From Paenibacillus mesophilus (GTDB lineage Bacteria > Bacillota > Bacilli > Paenibacillales > NBRC-103111): a DNA stretch of 64,000 nt. The stretch spans positions 124,001 to 188,000 of the forward strand of contig NZ_VCRA01000006.1 in assembly GCF_005938385.1 (NCBI RefSeq), read 5' to 3'. The notes under the pieces are model-generated. The model did not search any database, was not told the origin of the DNA, and worked only from the letters and a program-made list of their open reading frames with translations. Each line of letters starts with the position of its first letter. Position 1 is the stretch's first letter. The translations under genes were made by a program, and so were the position numbers. Of the stretch, positions 35,462-43,368 are shown in pieces.

Positions 35462-36073
35462 ATGAGATTATGGCTTCTGGCAATTACATATGCACTGGCG
35501 ATCGCCGTTTTTTTCGTATACAAAGAAGAAATCGCCGACTGGATGATGTATCGCCGTCCTTCGGCGGCCGTTGCATTCGGGATCGCTTTAGGCTTCGTAC
35601 TGTTTCCGGTAATCCCATACAAAATCATGATCGGCACGCTCGGGTTTATGTACGGGCCTCTGGTCGGCTTTGCGGTCAGCTGGTCCGCCGCTTCGGTTGC
35701 TTCCGTGATTGTATACGTCGTGATCCGGACGAACTTTCAGAAGCGGGGCAGAGCGTATATGGCGAAATTCGAACAAATGGACAAAGTGGCGAAAATGATG
35801 GAAAAGCGCCCGTTCGCGACGATTTTGGTCGCCCGTCTCCTCCCCGTCCTGCCGCAAACGCTCGTGAACGTATATCCCGCCTTTTTGTCGATCCGGCTGC
35901 CCACTTACGCCATCGCCTCAGCCTTGGGGAAAATACCGAGCATTCTGCTATTCTCTTACTTGGGCAATCAGCTCTTCACCAATTGGAGCAACGCGTTGAT
36001 TGTGATTGGCGTATACATCGTGCTGTTGGCTTCGAGCTGGATCGGTTACCGCTTATGGATGAGAAGAGCTTAA
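35462..36073 (+). CDS. TVP38/TMEM64-family membrane protein
   Basis: The 203-residue polytopic protein has the VTT/SNARE-associated domain with the glycine-rich IGTLGFMYGPLVGFAVSW segment and LVARLLPVLPQTLVN, where this family carries its conserved Arg-Pro region. It is related to DedA proteins and probably moves lipids across the membrane. It is the second such protein in the window. It stands alone, convergent with the PhyH-HEAT gene through a bidirectional terminator. Confidence 0.88.
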   Translation: MRLWLLAITYALAIAVFFVYKEEIADWMMYRRPSAAVAFGIALGFVLFPVIPYKIMIGTLGFMYGPLVGFAVSWSAASVASVIVYVVIRTNFQKRGRAYMAKFEQMDKVAKMMEKRPFATILVARLLPVLPQTLVNVYPAFLSIRLPTYAIASALGKIPSILLFSYLGNQLFTNWSNALIVIGVYIVLLASSWIGYRLWMRRA

Positions 36074-36096
36074 TGGTTCAGGCTCCATAAGCGTGC

Positions 36097-36146
36097 AAAA
36101 AACGGCTCCGTCACCGCTGTCATGCGGGATGGAGCCGTTCTCTTTT
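36097..36146. terminator. Bidirectional terminator
   Basis: AACGGCTCC (36101-36109) pairs with GGAGCCGTT (36131-36139), flanked by A6 on the left and TCTTTT on the right. It serves the TVP38-family gene and the PhyH-HEAT gene. Confidence 0.85.
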
Positions 36147-36165
36147 CCGCGAAGCGATCCCGCCG

Positions 36166-37593
36166 TTAGTACATGCTTTTTACCGTTGTTTTCGGACACC
36201 AGCGGGCCGTCTGCAGGAAAGGAAGCAGGACGTCCAACGCTTCGTTGCTGCGGATGCGCTGCAGAGCGGTTGTTGCGATGGCCGACACGTAACGATTCGG
36301 ATCATCGAGTGCCCGTTTCAATGCGGGAACTGCCGCACCCGCTTCCGTCCCGAGCCGAGCGAGAGATAATCCCGCCATAAAGCGTACATAGCCGTCTTCG
36401 TCTCGCAGTGCATCGCATAGAGCAGGAACAATCGAAGCTGCCGGCTGTCCGATCATGCCCAATGCCTCGATGGCATGCAGTCGGACGAATGCGGAATCGT
36501 CTTGCAGCAGTTTGATCAGTCCGGGCACGGTACAGGAAGCGGACGCCCCGATTTCTCCCAATGCATAGGCGACATATCCGGGGACATCGCCATTCTCATA
36601 GGAGACATCCAAAGCTTCTGCGAGAGCCGGCAGCGCCTCGGTTCCTGCTGCAGCTAGCCCGTACGCGGACGTTCGGACGACCATGGGAGAAGGGTGCCTC
36701 AGCCCGTCAATAAGTGCCGCAACAGCATCCTGACCTAACGTTGCCAGAGCGTAAGCGGCGTCCAGAGCCGACGCTTCATCGGATTCGTATGTCAAGCAAT
36801 CGGCCAATTGCCGGATGGATCTGCCGTCCGATTCTTCGTGTGCCCGGGCGGCTTCATACTTGGAACGATTCAAGGCCGGCGATCCGGACAGCCAGCTCCA
36901 TACATGCTCCCACATAAAGGTATGGTCCATGACCGGAAGCTTGTTAGCGGAAGGCTCCCATCCTTCCCGCCTATTGTTCCAGCTCGGGTAAGCGGGCGCT
37001 TCCATGCGGAAAAACAAAAATTTCAGCATATACCGGTCGATAGCGGAAGTGTTCGGCATAGCCGTATGCCAAATGTCATACGCGATTAACGCCATTGTCC
37101 CCGCTTTACCGGTAACGGGGAGCCTGTACTCGGAACCGTCGTCGGACAGTTTATAGTGGTTATGCGTCCCCGGCATAATGGAAGAGGGCCCCATATCTTC
37201 CGTCACATCCTGCGGATAATAGAAGATCATGGCCGACCACGGGTGATGATTGCGTATTTTCTCGTTCCCCCAGTAGTTGTCTTTGTGCCAAGCTATCCCC
37301 TTGCTGCCTGCGCGGTTAAAGTGGCCGTGCCGATGGGCATGCATGATGTAGTTCGGTCCCAAAACACTCGTCAGGGCGCCTCTTACGGTCGGATGATCGA
37401 AAAACTGCTGGATTTCCGGTATGCGCGGCACCAGATTGTTGCCCAGGTTCCCCTCGTTCGCATATACCTCGTTCATTTTCTGTAATACGGATTGATGAAA
37501 TTGCTGAGAAAAATCGGTTTGAAGCAGCACATAGCCGTGTGAAACGAATTGGGCCATCTGTTCGTCGGTCAATAAATATTTGATATCGATCAC
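36166..37593 (-). CDS. Phytanoyl-CoA dioxygenase-like domain fused to HEAT repeats
   Basis: The 475-residue protein has an N-terminal PhyH non-haem iron domain (about 1-230) with iron ligands His103 and Asp105 (AWHKDNYWG) and His176 (IWHTAMPN), and Arg187 placed to hold 2-oxoglutarate. The C-terminal half (about 270-460) is five or more HEAT/PBS-lyase-like repeats (ALATLGQDAVAALIDGL, VRLHAIEALGMIGQPAASIV). It should hydroxylate an unknown substrate, perhaps presented by the repeats. The start is GTG 37593, nine bases from GGGAGG. The promoter region carries two palindromes shared with the gntR gene. Confidence 0.85.
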   Translation of the reverse strand: MIDIKYLLTDEQMAQFVSHGYVLLQTDFSQQFHQSVLQKMNEVYANEGNLGNNLVPRIPEIQQFFDHPTVRGALTSVLGPNYIMHAHRHGHFNRAGSKGIAWHKDNYWGNEKIRNHHPWSAMIFYYPQDVTEDMGPSSIMPGTHNHYKLSDDGSEYRLPVTGKAGTMALIAYDIWHTAMPNTSAIDRYMLKFLFFRMEAPAYPSWNNRREGWEPSANKLPVMDHTFMWEHVWSWLSGSPALNRSKYEAARAHEESDGRSIRQLADCLTYESDEASALDAAYALATLGQDAVAALIDGLRHPSPMVVRTSAYGLAAAGTEALPALAEALDVSYENGDVPGYVAYALGEIGASASCTVPGLIKLLQDDSAFVRLHAIEALGMIGQPAASIVPALCDALRDEDGYVRFMAGLSLARLGTEAGAAVPALKRALDDPNRYVSAIATTALQRIRSNEALDVLLPFLQTARWCPKTTVKSMY

Positions 37594-37720
37594 GGAATGA
37601 TACCTCCCTATAGTGTGTGCCTTTCGGCCACAACCGCAAGATCCAAGCCAAGCCAAGTCTGCACCGGGGAGCTGCGCGATTCGTTACATCCGGACCACCT
37701 CTCCATGCTCGAAACTCAAT

Positions 37721-37732
37721 ATTATATATAAT
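37721..37732. promoter_or_regulatory. Candidate GntR operator 1
   Basis: Perfect palindrome ATTATATATAAT, 128 bp upstream of the PhyH-HEAT start. Confidence 0.45.
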
Positions 37733-37781
37733 CTTTTTCGTTAATGAGATTATACAATTAAGTTATACACTATTCAACATA

Positions 37782-37793
37782 ATTATATATAAT
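37782..37793. promoter_or_regulatory. Candidate GntR operator 2
   Basis: Second perfect ATTATATATAAT, about six helical turns (61 bp) from operator 1. Confidence 0.45.
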
Positions 37794-37839
37794 TATTAAA
37801 ATTTTATATAATCTCTACCCGCTCCGGATGTAAATAAAC

Positions 37840-37873
37840 AAAAAAAGAACCGTACGGCGTTAGGCCGACGGCT
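37840..37873 (-). terminator. Terminator of the gntR gene
   Basis: An imperfect GCCGTCGGC / GCCGTACGG stem on the minus strand is followed by T7. Confidence 0.75.
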
Positions 37874-37903
37874 ATTCGAACAAGTATTATTTACAGAACT
37901 GTA

Positions 37904-38602
37904 CTAGATCCATTCGTTCTGGGCCAGCTCCAACCGGTTAACCGGACCGATATCCATATAGTCCTTGTACGCGCGGCGGATATGCTCCCTCATCACTTTT
38001 TCCGCATGATCGGGGTCGCCCTGCTTAAGAGCCTCGATCAGCTCCCCGTGCTCGGACACTTCCTTTTCTTTGCTGAACTTGCGCCCGACGATCCGGTTCA
38101 CCAGCTGGTTGCGAAAGGAAATGATATGAAGCATCGATACGAGGACGGAATGCTTGGACAGCATGTAAATATAATGGTGGATATAGCCGGAATCCTGCTG
38201 CAAAGATTCGATCGTATCGTCGTCAAGCTTCTTCTTCATGTCCTCATAAAATTGCTCCAAATGTTTGATATCTTTATTGGAAGCATTTTGAACGGCCAGT
38301 CGGATCGCCATCCCTTCCAATACGGAACGGAACGAATAGTGCTCGAACACATCTCTTTCACTGAGCGTGTTAATGACCGGACCTTTTTTCGGAACGAGGG
38401 TGACGATCCCTTCTCCGGCCAGCTGGCGGATCGCTTCGCGAATCGGCGTTTGGCTGACTCCCAGCTCCCGGGCCAATGTCGTCTCCACGATCCGGTCGCC
38501 CGGGTCCAACTCGCCGACGATAATTTTTTGTTTGATGAACTTCACGATATCCGCACTTAAGTTTTGCTTATTTGTTGTTGCCGCACGATTGGTTTCATTC
38601 AT
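37904..38602 (-). CDS. GntR-family regulator (FadR/FCD subfamily)
   Basis: The 232-residue protein has a GntR winged helix (about 10-75; RIVETTLARELGVSQTPIREAIRQL) and an all-helical FCD ligand-binding domain (about 85-215) with metal-site-like acidic and His residues. Such proteins sense organic acids. ATG 38602 follows AGGTG; a reading from 38635 adds 11 residues. Its own upstream region carries an ATTATATATAAC copy, and two perfect copies lie before the neighbouring PhyH-HEAT gene, so autoregulation and control of that gene are likely. Confidence 0.9.
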   Translation of the reverse strand: MNETNRAATTNKQNLSADIVKFIKQKIIVGELDPGDRIVETTLARELGVSQTPIREAIRQLAGEGIVTLVPKKGPVINTLSERDVFEHYSFRSVLEGMAIRLAVQNASNKDIKHLEQFYEDMKKKLDDDTIESLQQDSGYIHHYIYMLSKHSVLVSMLHIISFRNQLVNRIVGRKFSKEKEVSEHGELIEALKQGDPDHAEKVMREHIRRAYKDYMDIGPVNRLELAQNEWI

Positions 38603-38637
38603 TGTCGGTTCACCTTTGGAAGTATGGCGTATCATTC

Positions 38638-38649
38638 ATTATATATAAC
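38638..38649. promoter_or_regulatory. Candidate GntR operator 3
   Basis: ATTATATATAAC differs by one base from the palindromes before the PhyH-HEAT gene and lies 36 bp upstream of the gntR start, within a longer TATATA-rich stretch. Confidence 0.4.
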
Positions 38650-38715
38650 ATATATATATTATATATTAAATTTCGGGAATCAACAACAAGGCAGCGGATC
38701 GTGAAGGACTATACG

Positions 38716-38745
38716 CAAAAAGGCCGCGCGAACGCGACCCTTTCT
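38716..38745 (-). terminator. Terminator of the first COG0523 gene
   Basis: AAAGGG-CGCG / CGCG-CCTTT stem on the minus strand with a T run. Confidence 0.7.
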
Positions 38746-38783
38746 TAGCTATAATTATCGTATGCCGAGTACCTCCGCCAACT

Positions 38784-39998
38784 TTAGGGAAGCAGTTCAA
38801 CTTCTTCCATCACCGCATTGGGGAATTCGTCGGGAAAAGCGCTCCAATCCGCGGCCAACTCGTCGTCGGTCAGCAAACAGTCGTCCAGTGCGGCGGATAG
38901 GCGGGCCGGTTCCATGCCGATGCCGATCACGACTACTTTATTGATCCGGTCGCCGTATACGGGGTCCCATCCGTTTCGCCATGAGTCATCCGCCGCCGCC
39001 AACTGCCGCTTCTCCTCCTCGGGCAGCGCGGCGATCCAGTAGCCGGCAGGTCCGAATTGGATCGAAGGCCCCGCCTGGCTCAAATTTTGCGCCATATCAT
39101 TGCGGGTAGCGAGCCATACGATCCCTTTCGCCCGGACGATCTCTGTCGGCCAATCCGCCATCCATGCCATCAATCGGCCGGGGTGAAACGGCCTGCGCCT
39201 TTCGTAGACGAACGAAGAGATCCCGTATTCTTCCGTCTCCGGCGTATGGACCGGCTTCTCCATCTCCTTGATCCAACCGGCCGACGAGCTCGCCTCGTCG
39301 AAGTCGAACAGGCCGGTGTTCAGGATGGCTGCCGGGTCCACTTGGCCTTGAACGGTCCGGATCAGCTTCGCTCTCGGCTGAAGCTTGCGCAGGACGGCCT
39401 CCAGCTCGGCAAGCTCGCCTTCCTCCACCCTATCGCATTTATTCAACAGCAATACGTCGCAAAACTCGATCTGATCGATCAGCAAATCGACCACTTCCCT
39501 CGTATCGTCTTCCCCGACCGCTTCATTGCGCGCAAGCAGCGTCTCGCCCGACGAGAAATCGTGCCAGAAACGGTATGCGTCGACGACGGTAACCATGCAG
39601 TCGAGCCGGCAAAACCGGGTCAAGTCGATGCCGTGCTCCTCATCGATATACGTAAACGTCTGGGCAACCGGCACCGGTTCGCCGACTCCCGTAGATTCGA
39701 TCAAAATATAGTCGAACCGTCCCTCCTTCGCCAGCTTCTCGACCTCCCGCAGCAAGTCTTCCCGCAGCGTGCAGCAGATGCAGCCGTTCGACATCTCGAC
39801 GAGCGTTTCGTTCGTGCGCGATAATCCGCCTCCATCCTTGATCAGCCCTGCGTCGATGTTCACTTCGCTCAGATCGTTGACGATGACGGCGACCTTTAGT
39901 CCGTTGCGGTTGTGCAGCACGTGGTTCAGTACGGTCGTTTTCCCCGCTCCCAAATATCCGCTAAGGACGGTAACGGGAATTGTAGTCGAATTGTTCAT
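38784..39998 (-). CDS. COG0523 GTPase metallochaperone (CobW/ZagA-like)
   Basis: The 404-residue G3E GTPase has Walker A GYLGAGKTT (14-22), the metal-binding CICC motif (Cys73, 75, 76), ESTGVGEP, NKCD (NKXD GTP motif) and a C-terminal CobW_C domain. In Bacillus the Zur-controlled relative (YciC/ZagA) delivers zinc to clients under zinc starvation. ATG 39998 follows AGAGGT. Two Zur-box-like sites lie upstream at 40014-40034 and 40165-40185. The gene is monocistronic. Confidence 0.92.
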   Translation of the reverse strand: MNNSTTIPVTVLSGYLGAGKTTVLNHVLHNRNGLKVAVIVNDLSEVNIDAGLIKDGGGLSRTNETLVEMSNGCICCTLREDLLREVEKLAKEGRFDYILIESTGVGEPVPVAQTFTYIDEEHGIDLTRFCRLDCMVTVVDAYRFWHDFSSGETLLARNEAVGEDDTREVVDLLIDQIEFCDVLLLNKCDRVEEGELAELEAVLRKLQPRAKLIRTVQGQVDPAAILNTGLFDFDEASSSAGWIKEMEKPVHTPETEEYGISSFVYERRRPFHPGRLMAWMADWPTEIVRAKGIVWLATRNDMAQNLSQAGPSIQFGPAGYWIAALPEEEKRQLAAADDSWRNGWDPVYGDRINKVVVIGIGMEPARLSAALDDCLLTDDELAADWSAFPDEFPNAVMEEVELLP

Positions 39999-40013
39999 TG
40001 GTTGACCTCTCAT

Positions 40014-40034
40014 TAAAAGTAATTTTTACGATTT
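40014..40034. promoter_or_regulatory. Zur-box-like operator 1
   Basis: TAAAAGTAAT-T-TTTACGATTT matches the Bacillus Zur box AAATCGTAAT-N-ATTACGATTT at 9/10 on the right arm and 7/10 on the left. It lies 16 bp upstream of the COG0523 start. Confidence 0.6.
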
Positions 40035-40164
40035 CCAGATGGAGCTAGTGCCGATCGGCCTGATTCGGACAACAAATAACAGCCTTCTGGGGCTCTTATT
40101 TGGCGCTTACTGCGGCCGATCTTGGAAATAGGTGTTGATCCTACTATCGCGCTAATCCGACACT

Positions 40165-40185
40165 TAATAGTAATTTTTACAATAT
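40165..40185. promoter_or_regulatory. Zur-box-like operator 2
   Basis: TAATAGTAAT-T-TTTACAATAT shares the AGTAATTTTTAC core with operator 1 and lies 151 bp further upstream. Confidence 0.5.
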
Positions 40186-40271
40186 AACTATATCAGTACA
40201 ACGTCCCCTCGTCAATGCCGCATTGTGGCAGGCCTCTCCCATCGCACGGAAGGCTGCATGCGCTCGGAAAC

Positions 40272-40302
40272 ACAAAATCCCCGGACACGTTGTCCGGGGA
40301 TT
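40272..40302 (-). terminator. Terminator of the radical SAM operon
   Basis: AATCCCCGGACA pairs with TGTCCGGGGATT around a 3-base loop, with TTTTGTG downstream on the minus strand. Confidence 0.85.
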
Positions 40303-40322
40303 CGTTCGGGCGGCGGCTTGCC

Positions 40323-40673
40323 TTACCGTCCGATCCTATTGATATTCAAATTCAGACCGGTTAATTTATCGTTGACACGGGTTTGAATCTCATGCAGTTG
40401 AGCCATATCGTGCGCCAAATCGATGACTTTCGTTTTGACGACGGCGATGACGCTGCTTGCCACTCTCGCGACGTAATCGTCGGCTACCGGATTTCCGGAC
40501 GGGAGTGCGCTCAGCTTGCCCAAGCTTTGCATCGCTTCGGTGCTCACCCGCAAGTTTTTGCTTTGAATTTGGTCCTGCACCGCTTTCGTCATGCCGGACA
40601 ATGCCGCTTTCTGCAATTCCGGGTCCGATGCCAACAGCTTTGCCAGTTCGTCCATTCCTTTAGTATCGGGCAT
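40323..40673 (-). CDS. Unknown 116-residue protein following a radical SAM gene
   Basis: The helical, Cys- and Trp-free protein begins MPDTKGMDELAKLLASDPEL and ends with the unusual Asn/Leu/Ile-rich tail KLTGLNLNINRIGR. A TTGGAGGA site lies eight bases before the ATG. It is 49 bp downstream of the radical SAM gene and just ahead of a terminator, so the two form an operon. It could be a substrate (peptide precursor), a partner or an unrelated structural protein; I do not recognise the family. Confidence 0.7.
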   Translation of the reverse strand: MPDTKGMDELAKLLASDPELQKAALSGMTKAVQDQIQSKNLRVSTEAMQSLGKLSALPSGNPVADDYVARVASSVIAVVKTKVIDLAHDMAQLHEIQTRVNDKLTGLNLNINRIGR

Positions 40674-40722
40674 TCATGATTCCTCCAATATATTTAGAAT
40701 TAATAGGACGACCACTCGCAAC

Positions 40723-41829
40723 CTAACCGGTCTTGTAAGCGGCCATATTATTCAGCAATATTTCCATTCCGTGCTTGCGCATCGCGTCCTCCACCATCCA
40801 GAAGTCGGATCGGGAGCGCAAGCCATTGCACATGTGACATACCGAATGCTCCCGCGGCGGCAGCTTCCACTCGGGATGATGCTGCTGGACGATCCGTTCG
40901 AGCTCTTCCAGGCCGCGATGCGTAATGACCTTCAAGTAAACGTCGCCGAGCATGTTCGTCAGCACCTCCGGCATCGTCTGCCGGTACAAATTGCCGACGA
41001 CGAACACGCCATCGTCCAGACAGACCGAGCAGCAAGGATCGACGTCGCCGTTCGGCTGGATCACCATCTGCACGCGCGGACAGAACAGCTGGTCGTCGCG
41101 CGGAATCCGGGTCTGGACAAGCCGCGGAAGCTGCTTCGCCCTGCCGACCGGCAGCACGTAGTAATTCTCGTCCCAAATGATGCGGTCGTGCCATTCCGGT
41201 TCGAAATAGTCTCTGGCGCTTTTGCCGGGACTTGTGAAATTGCTCGTTACGGACACGGCGAGACCGACCTCGAGCGCCGTTTTTGCCGCCGTCGCGGCAT
41301 GCTTCGGGTTGACCCAGACCGAATGGCTTTCGTCCATCGATACGGCCACTTCCACCAAGCCGAGTGCGCGCAGCTCCTGCAGACGGCGCCTCGCAAGCTC
41401 GGGGTTGTTCCCCCAAAATCCGTTCGTCGTGATCGACGTCATGAAGCCGTAGTCGTATAAATGCTTATGTACTTCCAGCATTTCGTCGTAGCGGAGAAAC
41501 ACTTCCCCTCCCGTGAAGCCCGCCGTCTTGCAGTAAGGCACATACTCGGAGAAGTCGTGAATCCACTGCCTGACGCCGCTGATGTCGATCACGCCCTTCT
41601 TCGAAGGACCGTCGTCGTTGCAGCATATATCGCAAAACGCGTTGCATTGCCTCGTCAGACTGAATACGAGATCCTGAATGCGGACGTGTCCCCGCAAACT
41701 CGTCTCCGTCAGCTGCATCTCCTCCGCCAGCGAAATCGGAAACCCCTCCTTTCCGAAAAAGTGAGAAGACCGTATGTAAAACATGCATGAGGTATTTTCA
41801 ATATAGCAATCCGTCCGAGGAGCTGTCAT
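40723..41829 (-). CDS. Radical SAM protein with SPASM-like C-terminal cysteines
   Basis: The 368-residue protein has the radical SAM motif CNAFCDIC (about residue 63), GFTGGEVFLRYDE as the SAM-binding GGE motif, and C-terminal cysteine clusters (FCPR, DPCCSVC, VCHMCNGL) for an auxiliary iron-sulfur cluster. Such SPASM/twitch enzymes often modify peptides or proteins. ATG 41829 follows AGGGAG. The only operon partner is the 116-residue protein. It lies between two zinc-related COG0523 genes, but none of the Zur-like boxes lies immediately before it. Substrate unknown. Confidence 0.87.
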   Translation of the reverse strand: MTAPRTDCYIENTSCMFYIRSSHFFGKEGFPISLAEEMQLTETSLRGHVRIQDLVFSLTRQCNAFCDICCNDDGPSKKGVIDISGVRQWIHDFSEYVPYCKTAGFTGGEVFLRYDEMLEVHKHLYDYGFMTSITTNGFWGNNPELARRRLQELRALGLVEVAVSMDESHSVWVNPKHAATAAKTALEVGLAVSVTSNFTSPGKSARDYFEPEWHDRIIWDENYYVLPVGRAKQLPRLVQTRIPRDDQLFCPRVQMVIQPNGDVDPCCSVCLDDGVFVVGNLYRQTMPEVLTNMLGDVYLKVITHRGLEELERIVQQHHPEWKLPPREHSVCHMCNGLRSRSDFWMVEDAMRKHGMEILLNNMAAYKTG

Positions 41830-42125
41830 GGGAATTACTCCCTATTCAGGAATAAGCCGTTCGGTGTAATTTATGCTGCCGGATCGTGCGGAATCAGGCA
41901 TGATTTTCACCCCGGCCCGTATGCCATTCGGTCCGCTTCCGAAACACGGCTCGAATGCTCGCAGAACTAGAAGGGAAGCGCCAAGAGTGCTTACGGCACT
42001 AATCGGCTCCGACAATTACTGCAGCGGCCGGCTGCCCGAGCCGGTCTACCGGCGCTATGACGGAACGCCGCGCTTACAGCCGGCAGGAGCATGTTTTCGT
42101 ACGATCCGTCATATATGTAATTGTT

Positions 42126-42143
42126 GAGGCTGTTGAAAAAGTC
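42126..42143 (+). mobile_element. Possible insertion-sequence end remnant
   Basis: GAGGCTGTTGAAAAAGTC resembles, from memory, terminal inverted repeats of IS1182-type elements. No transposase fragment or second end was found nearby, so this would be a decayed or solo end. Confidence 0.3.
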
Positions 42144-42247
42144 TGCAAGAGAGGAAGCGCTGAAGTCAGGAGGTGGGGGAATGCGCTCCACTTCCGTTAA
42201 AATCGTGTTGTTTTTTTGAATTTTCAGCGGTTGAAATGCCTGCTTAA

Positions 42248-42268
42248 AAATCGTAAAATTTACTATAA
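42248..42268. promoter_or_regulatory. Zur-box-like operator 3
   Basis: AAATCGTAAA-A-TTTACTATAA has 9 of 10 bases of the Bacillus Zur left arm and the TTTAC right-arm core. It lies 27 bp before the start of the second COG0523 gene. Confidence 0.6.
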
Positions 42269-42294
42269 GAAGCAACATCGAAAGGATGATTCGT

Positions 42295-43296
42295 ATGAAT
42301 AAACGAATACCGGTTATCGTCATCAGCGGATTTCTCGGCAGCGGGAAGACGACGCTGCTGGTGCGTCTGCTGAAGGGAGCCGCGGAACACGGGTTGAGGC
42401 CCGGCGTGCTCATGAACGAGCTCGGCAAGCTCGATGTCGATGGTCACATTCTGGAGGAGCACGCGAACGCATCGGTGCAGAAGCTGCTGGACGGCTGCGT
42501 GTGCTGCAGTAGGAAAGAAGAGCTGCTCGGCGCTCTGAAGTCGTCAGCGGACCAGCGGCCCGACCTGATCGTGATCGAGCTTACCGGCGTCGCCAATCCC
42601 GAGGAGATCGCCGAAACGATTACGGAGCCCGAGCTGCAGGACATTCTTTACTTGAGACACGTCGTCACCGTGCTGGATGGCGAGCACATTCTCGACTACA
42701 ACAGCCTATTCGCGGCGGATAAACAGCTCGTGCGCACGCTGAGGCGGCAAATCGAGGTGGCCGACCGGCTGCTGCTCAACAAAACCGACTTGATCCCGCC
42801 CGCGAAGCAGGCCAAAATCGAGAAAACGATCCGCAAATACAACGATCGGGCTCCGCTCTATCCGACGACGCAAAGCCGCATGGACTTGAGCCCGCTGTTT
42901 GCCGATATCGAATCCGCCGCATCCCCGGCCGCAGCCGCTTCGTCACAAGCGTCAATAGCTCCGAAGGCTGCGATCCGCGGCGTTGCGACGGTCGTTAAGC
43001 GGCAGGAGACGAAGTCTTTTTCGCGCATCCAGACGATTTCGCTCCCTTGGAATCGTACGGGTGGCGCCACCCGCTCGAAGGTGGAGAAATTTTTACGGGC
43101 TTGGGATGACCGGCTGCTGCGGGCGAAAGGATACATATGCTTTGGCGGTGACGACTCCGTTTATTTGATGCAATATGCCGGCCAAAGAACGGTATGGGAG
43201 CGATCCCGTTACGCCAGCGAGCCGTATGTTGTGTTTATCGGTATCGACCTGGACGAGGATCGGCTGGCCGAACAATGGAGCCGGATCTTCGATTGA
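42295..43296 (+). CDS. COG0523 GTPase metallochaperone, second paralogue
   Basis: The 333-residue G3E GTPase has Walker A GFLGSGKTT (12-20), metal site CVCC (Cys68, 70, 71), ELTGVANPEE, LLNKTDL and a C-terminal CobW_C-like domain (about 240-333; RIQTISLPWN). It differs from the 404-residue paralogue at 38784 and may serve other clients. ATG 42295 is nine bases from AAAGG; an ATG at 42286 is too close. It is convergent with the TIGR03943/permease operon. Confidence 0.9.
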   Translation: MNKRIPVIVISGFLGSGKTTLLVRLLKGAAEHGLRPGVLMNELGKLDVDGHILEEHANASVQKLLDGCVCCSRKEELLGALKSSADQRPDLIVIELTGVANPEEIAETITEPELQDILYLRHVVTVLDGEHILDYNSLFAADKQLVRTLRRQIEVADRLLLNKTDLIPPAKQAKIEKTIRKYNDRAPLYPTTQSRMDLSPLFADIESAASPAAAASSQASIAPKAAIRGVATVVKRQETKSFSRIQTISLPWNRTGGATRSKVEKFLRAWDDRLLRAKGYICFGGDDSVYLMQYAGQRTVWERSRYASEPYVVFIGIDLDEDRLAEQWSRIFD

Positions 43297-43318
43297 CATC
43301 GGCAGTGCCATGAAGCAA

Positions 43319-43363
43319 GAAAGGGCGATGCATGACGCGCTCCCGCGTTCCGCATTGCCCTTC
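43319..43363. terminator. Bidirectional hairpin
   Basis: GAAAGGGCGATGC pairs with GCATTGCCCTTC around about 20 bases, between the convergent COG0523 and TIGR03943 genes. Confidence 0.7.
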
Positions 43364-43368
43364 TTCAT

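Larger units (their letters stand above)
37594..37903. other. 310-bp A+T-rich control region
   Basis: The region upstream of the PhyH-HEAT gene is strongly A+T-rich between 37720 and 37815 and contains two ATTATATATAAT palindromes and a partial third. It ends in the terminator of the gntR gene. No gene is seen. Confidence 0.7.
39999..40322. other. 324-bp intergenic region with two Zur-like sites
   Basis: The region holds the promoter of the first COG0523 gene with two related 21-bp boxes and, at its right end, the terminator of the radical SAM operon. No gene is seen. Confidence 0.7.
41830..42294. other. 465-bp intergenic region with an IS-end-like sequence and a Zur-like site
   Basis: The divergent gap between the radical SAM and second COG0523 genes holds no convincing ORF. 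It contains an IS1182-type end sequence near 42126 and a Zur-like box at 42248-42268. Confidence 0.6.

Noticed and set aside
41873..42127. An 84-residue plus ORF in the gap before the second COG0523 gene
   Set aside because: No ribosome site and a random composition (Arg/Pro/Thr-rich).
41991..42428. A 145-residue minus ORF across the IS-like end
   Set aside because: It runs antisense into the COG0523 gene and contains DFFNSL from the IS-end sequence, with no start signal.
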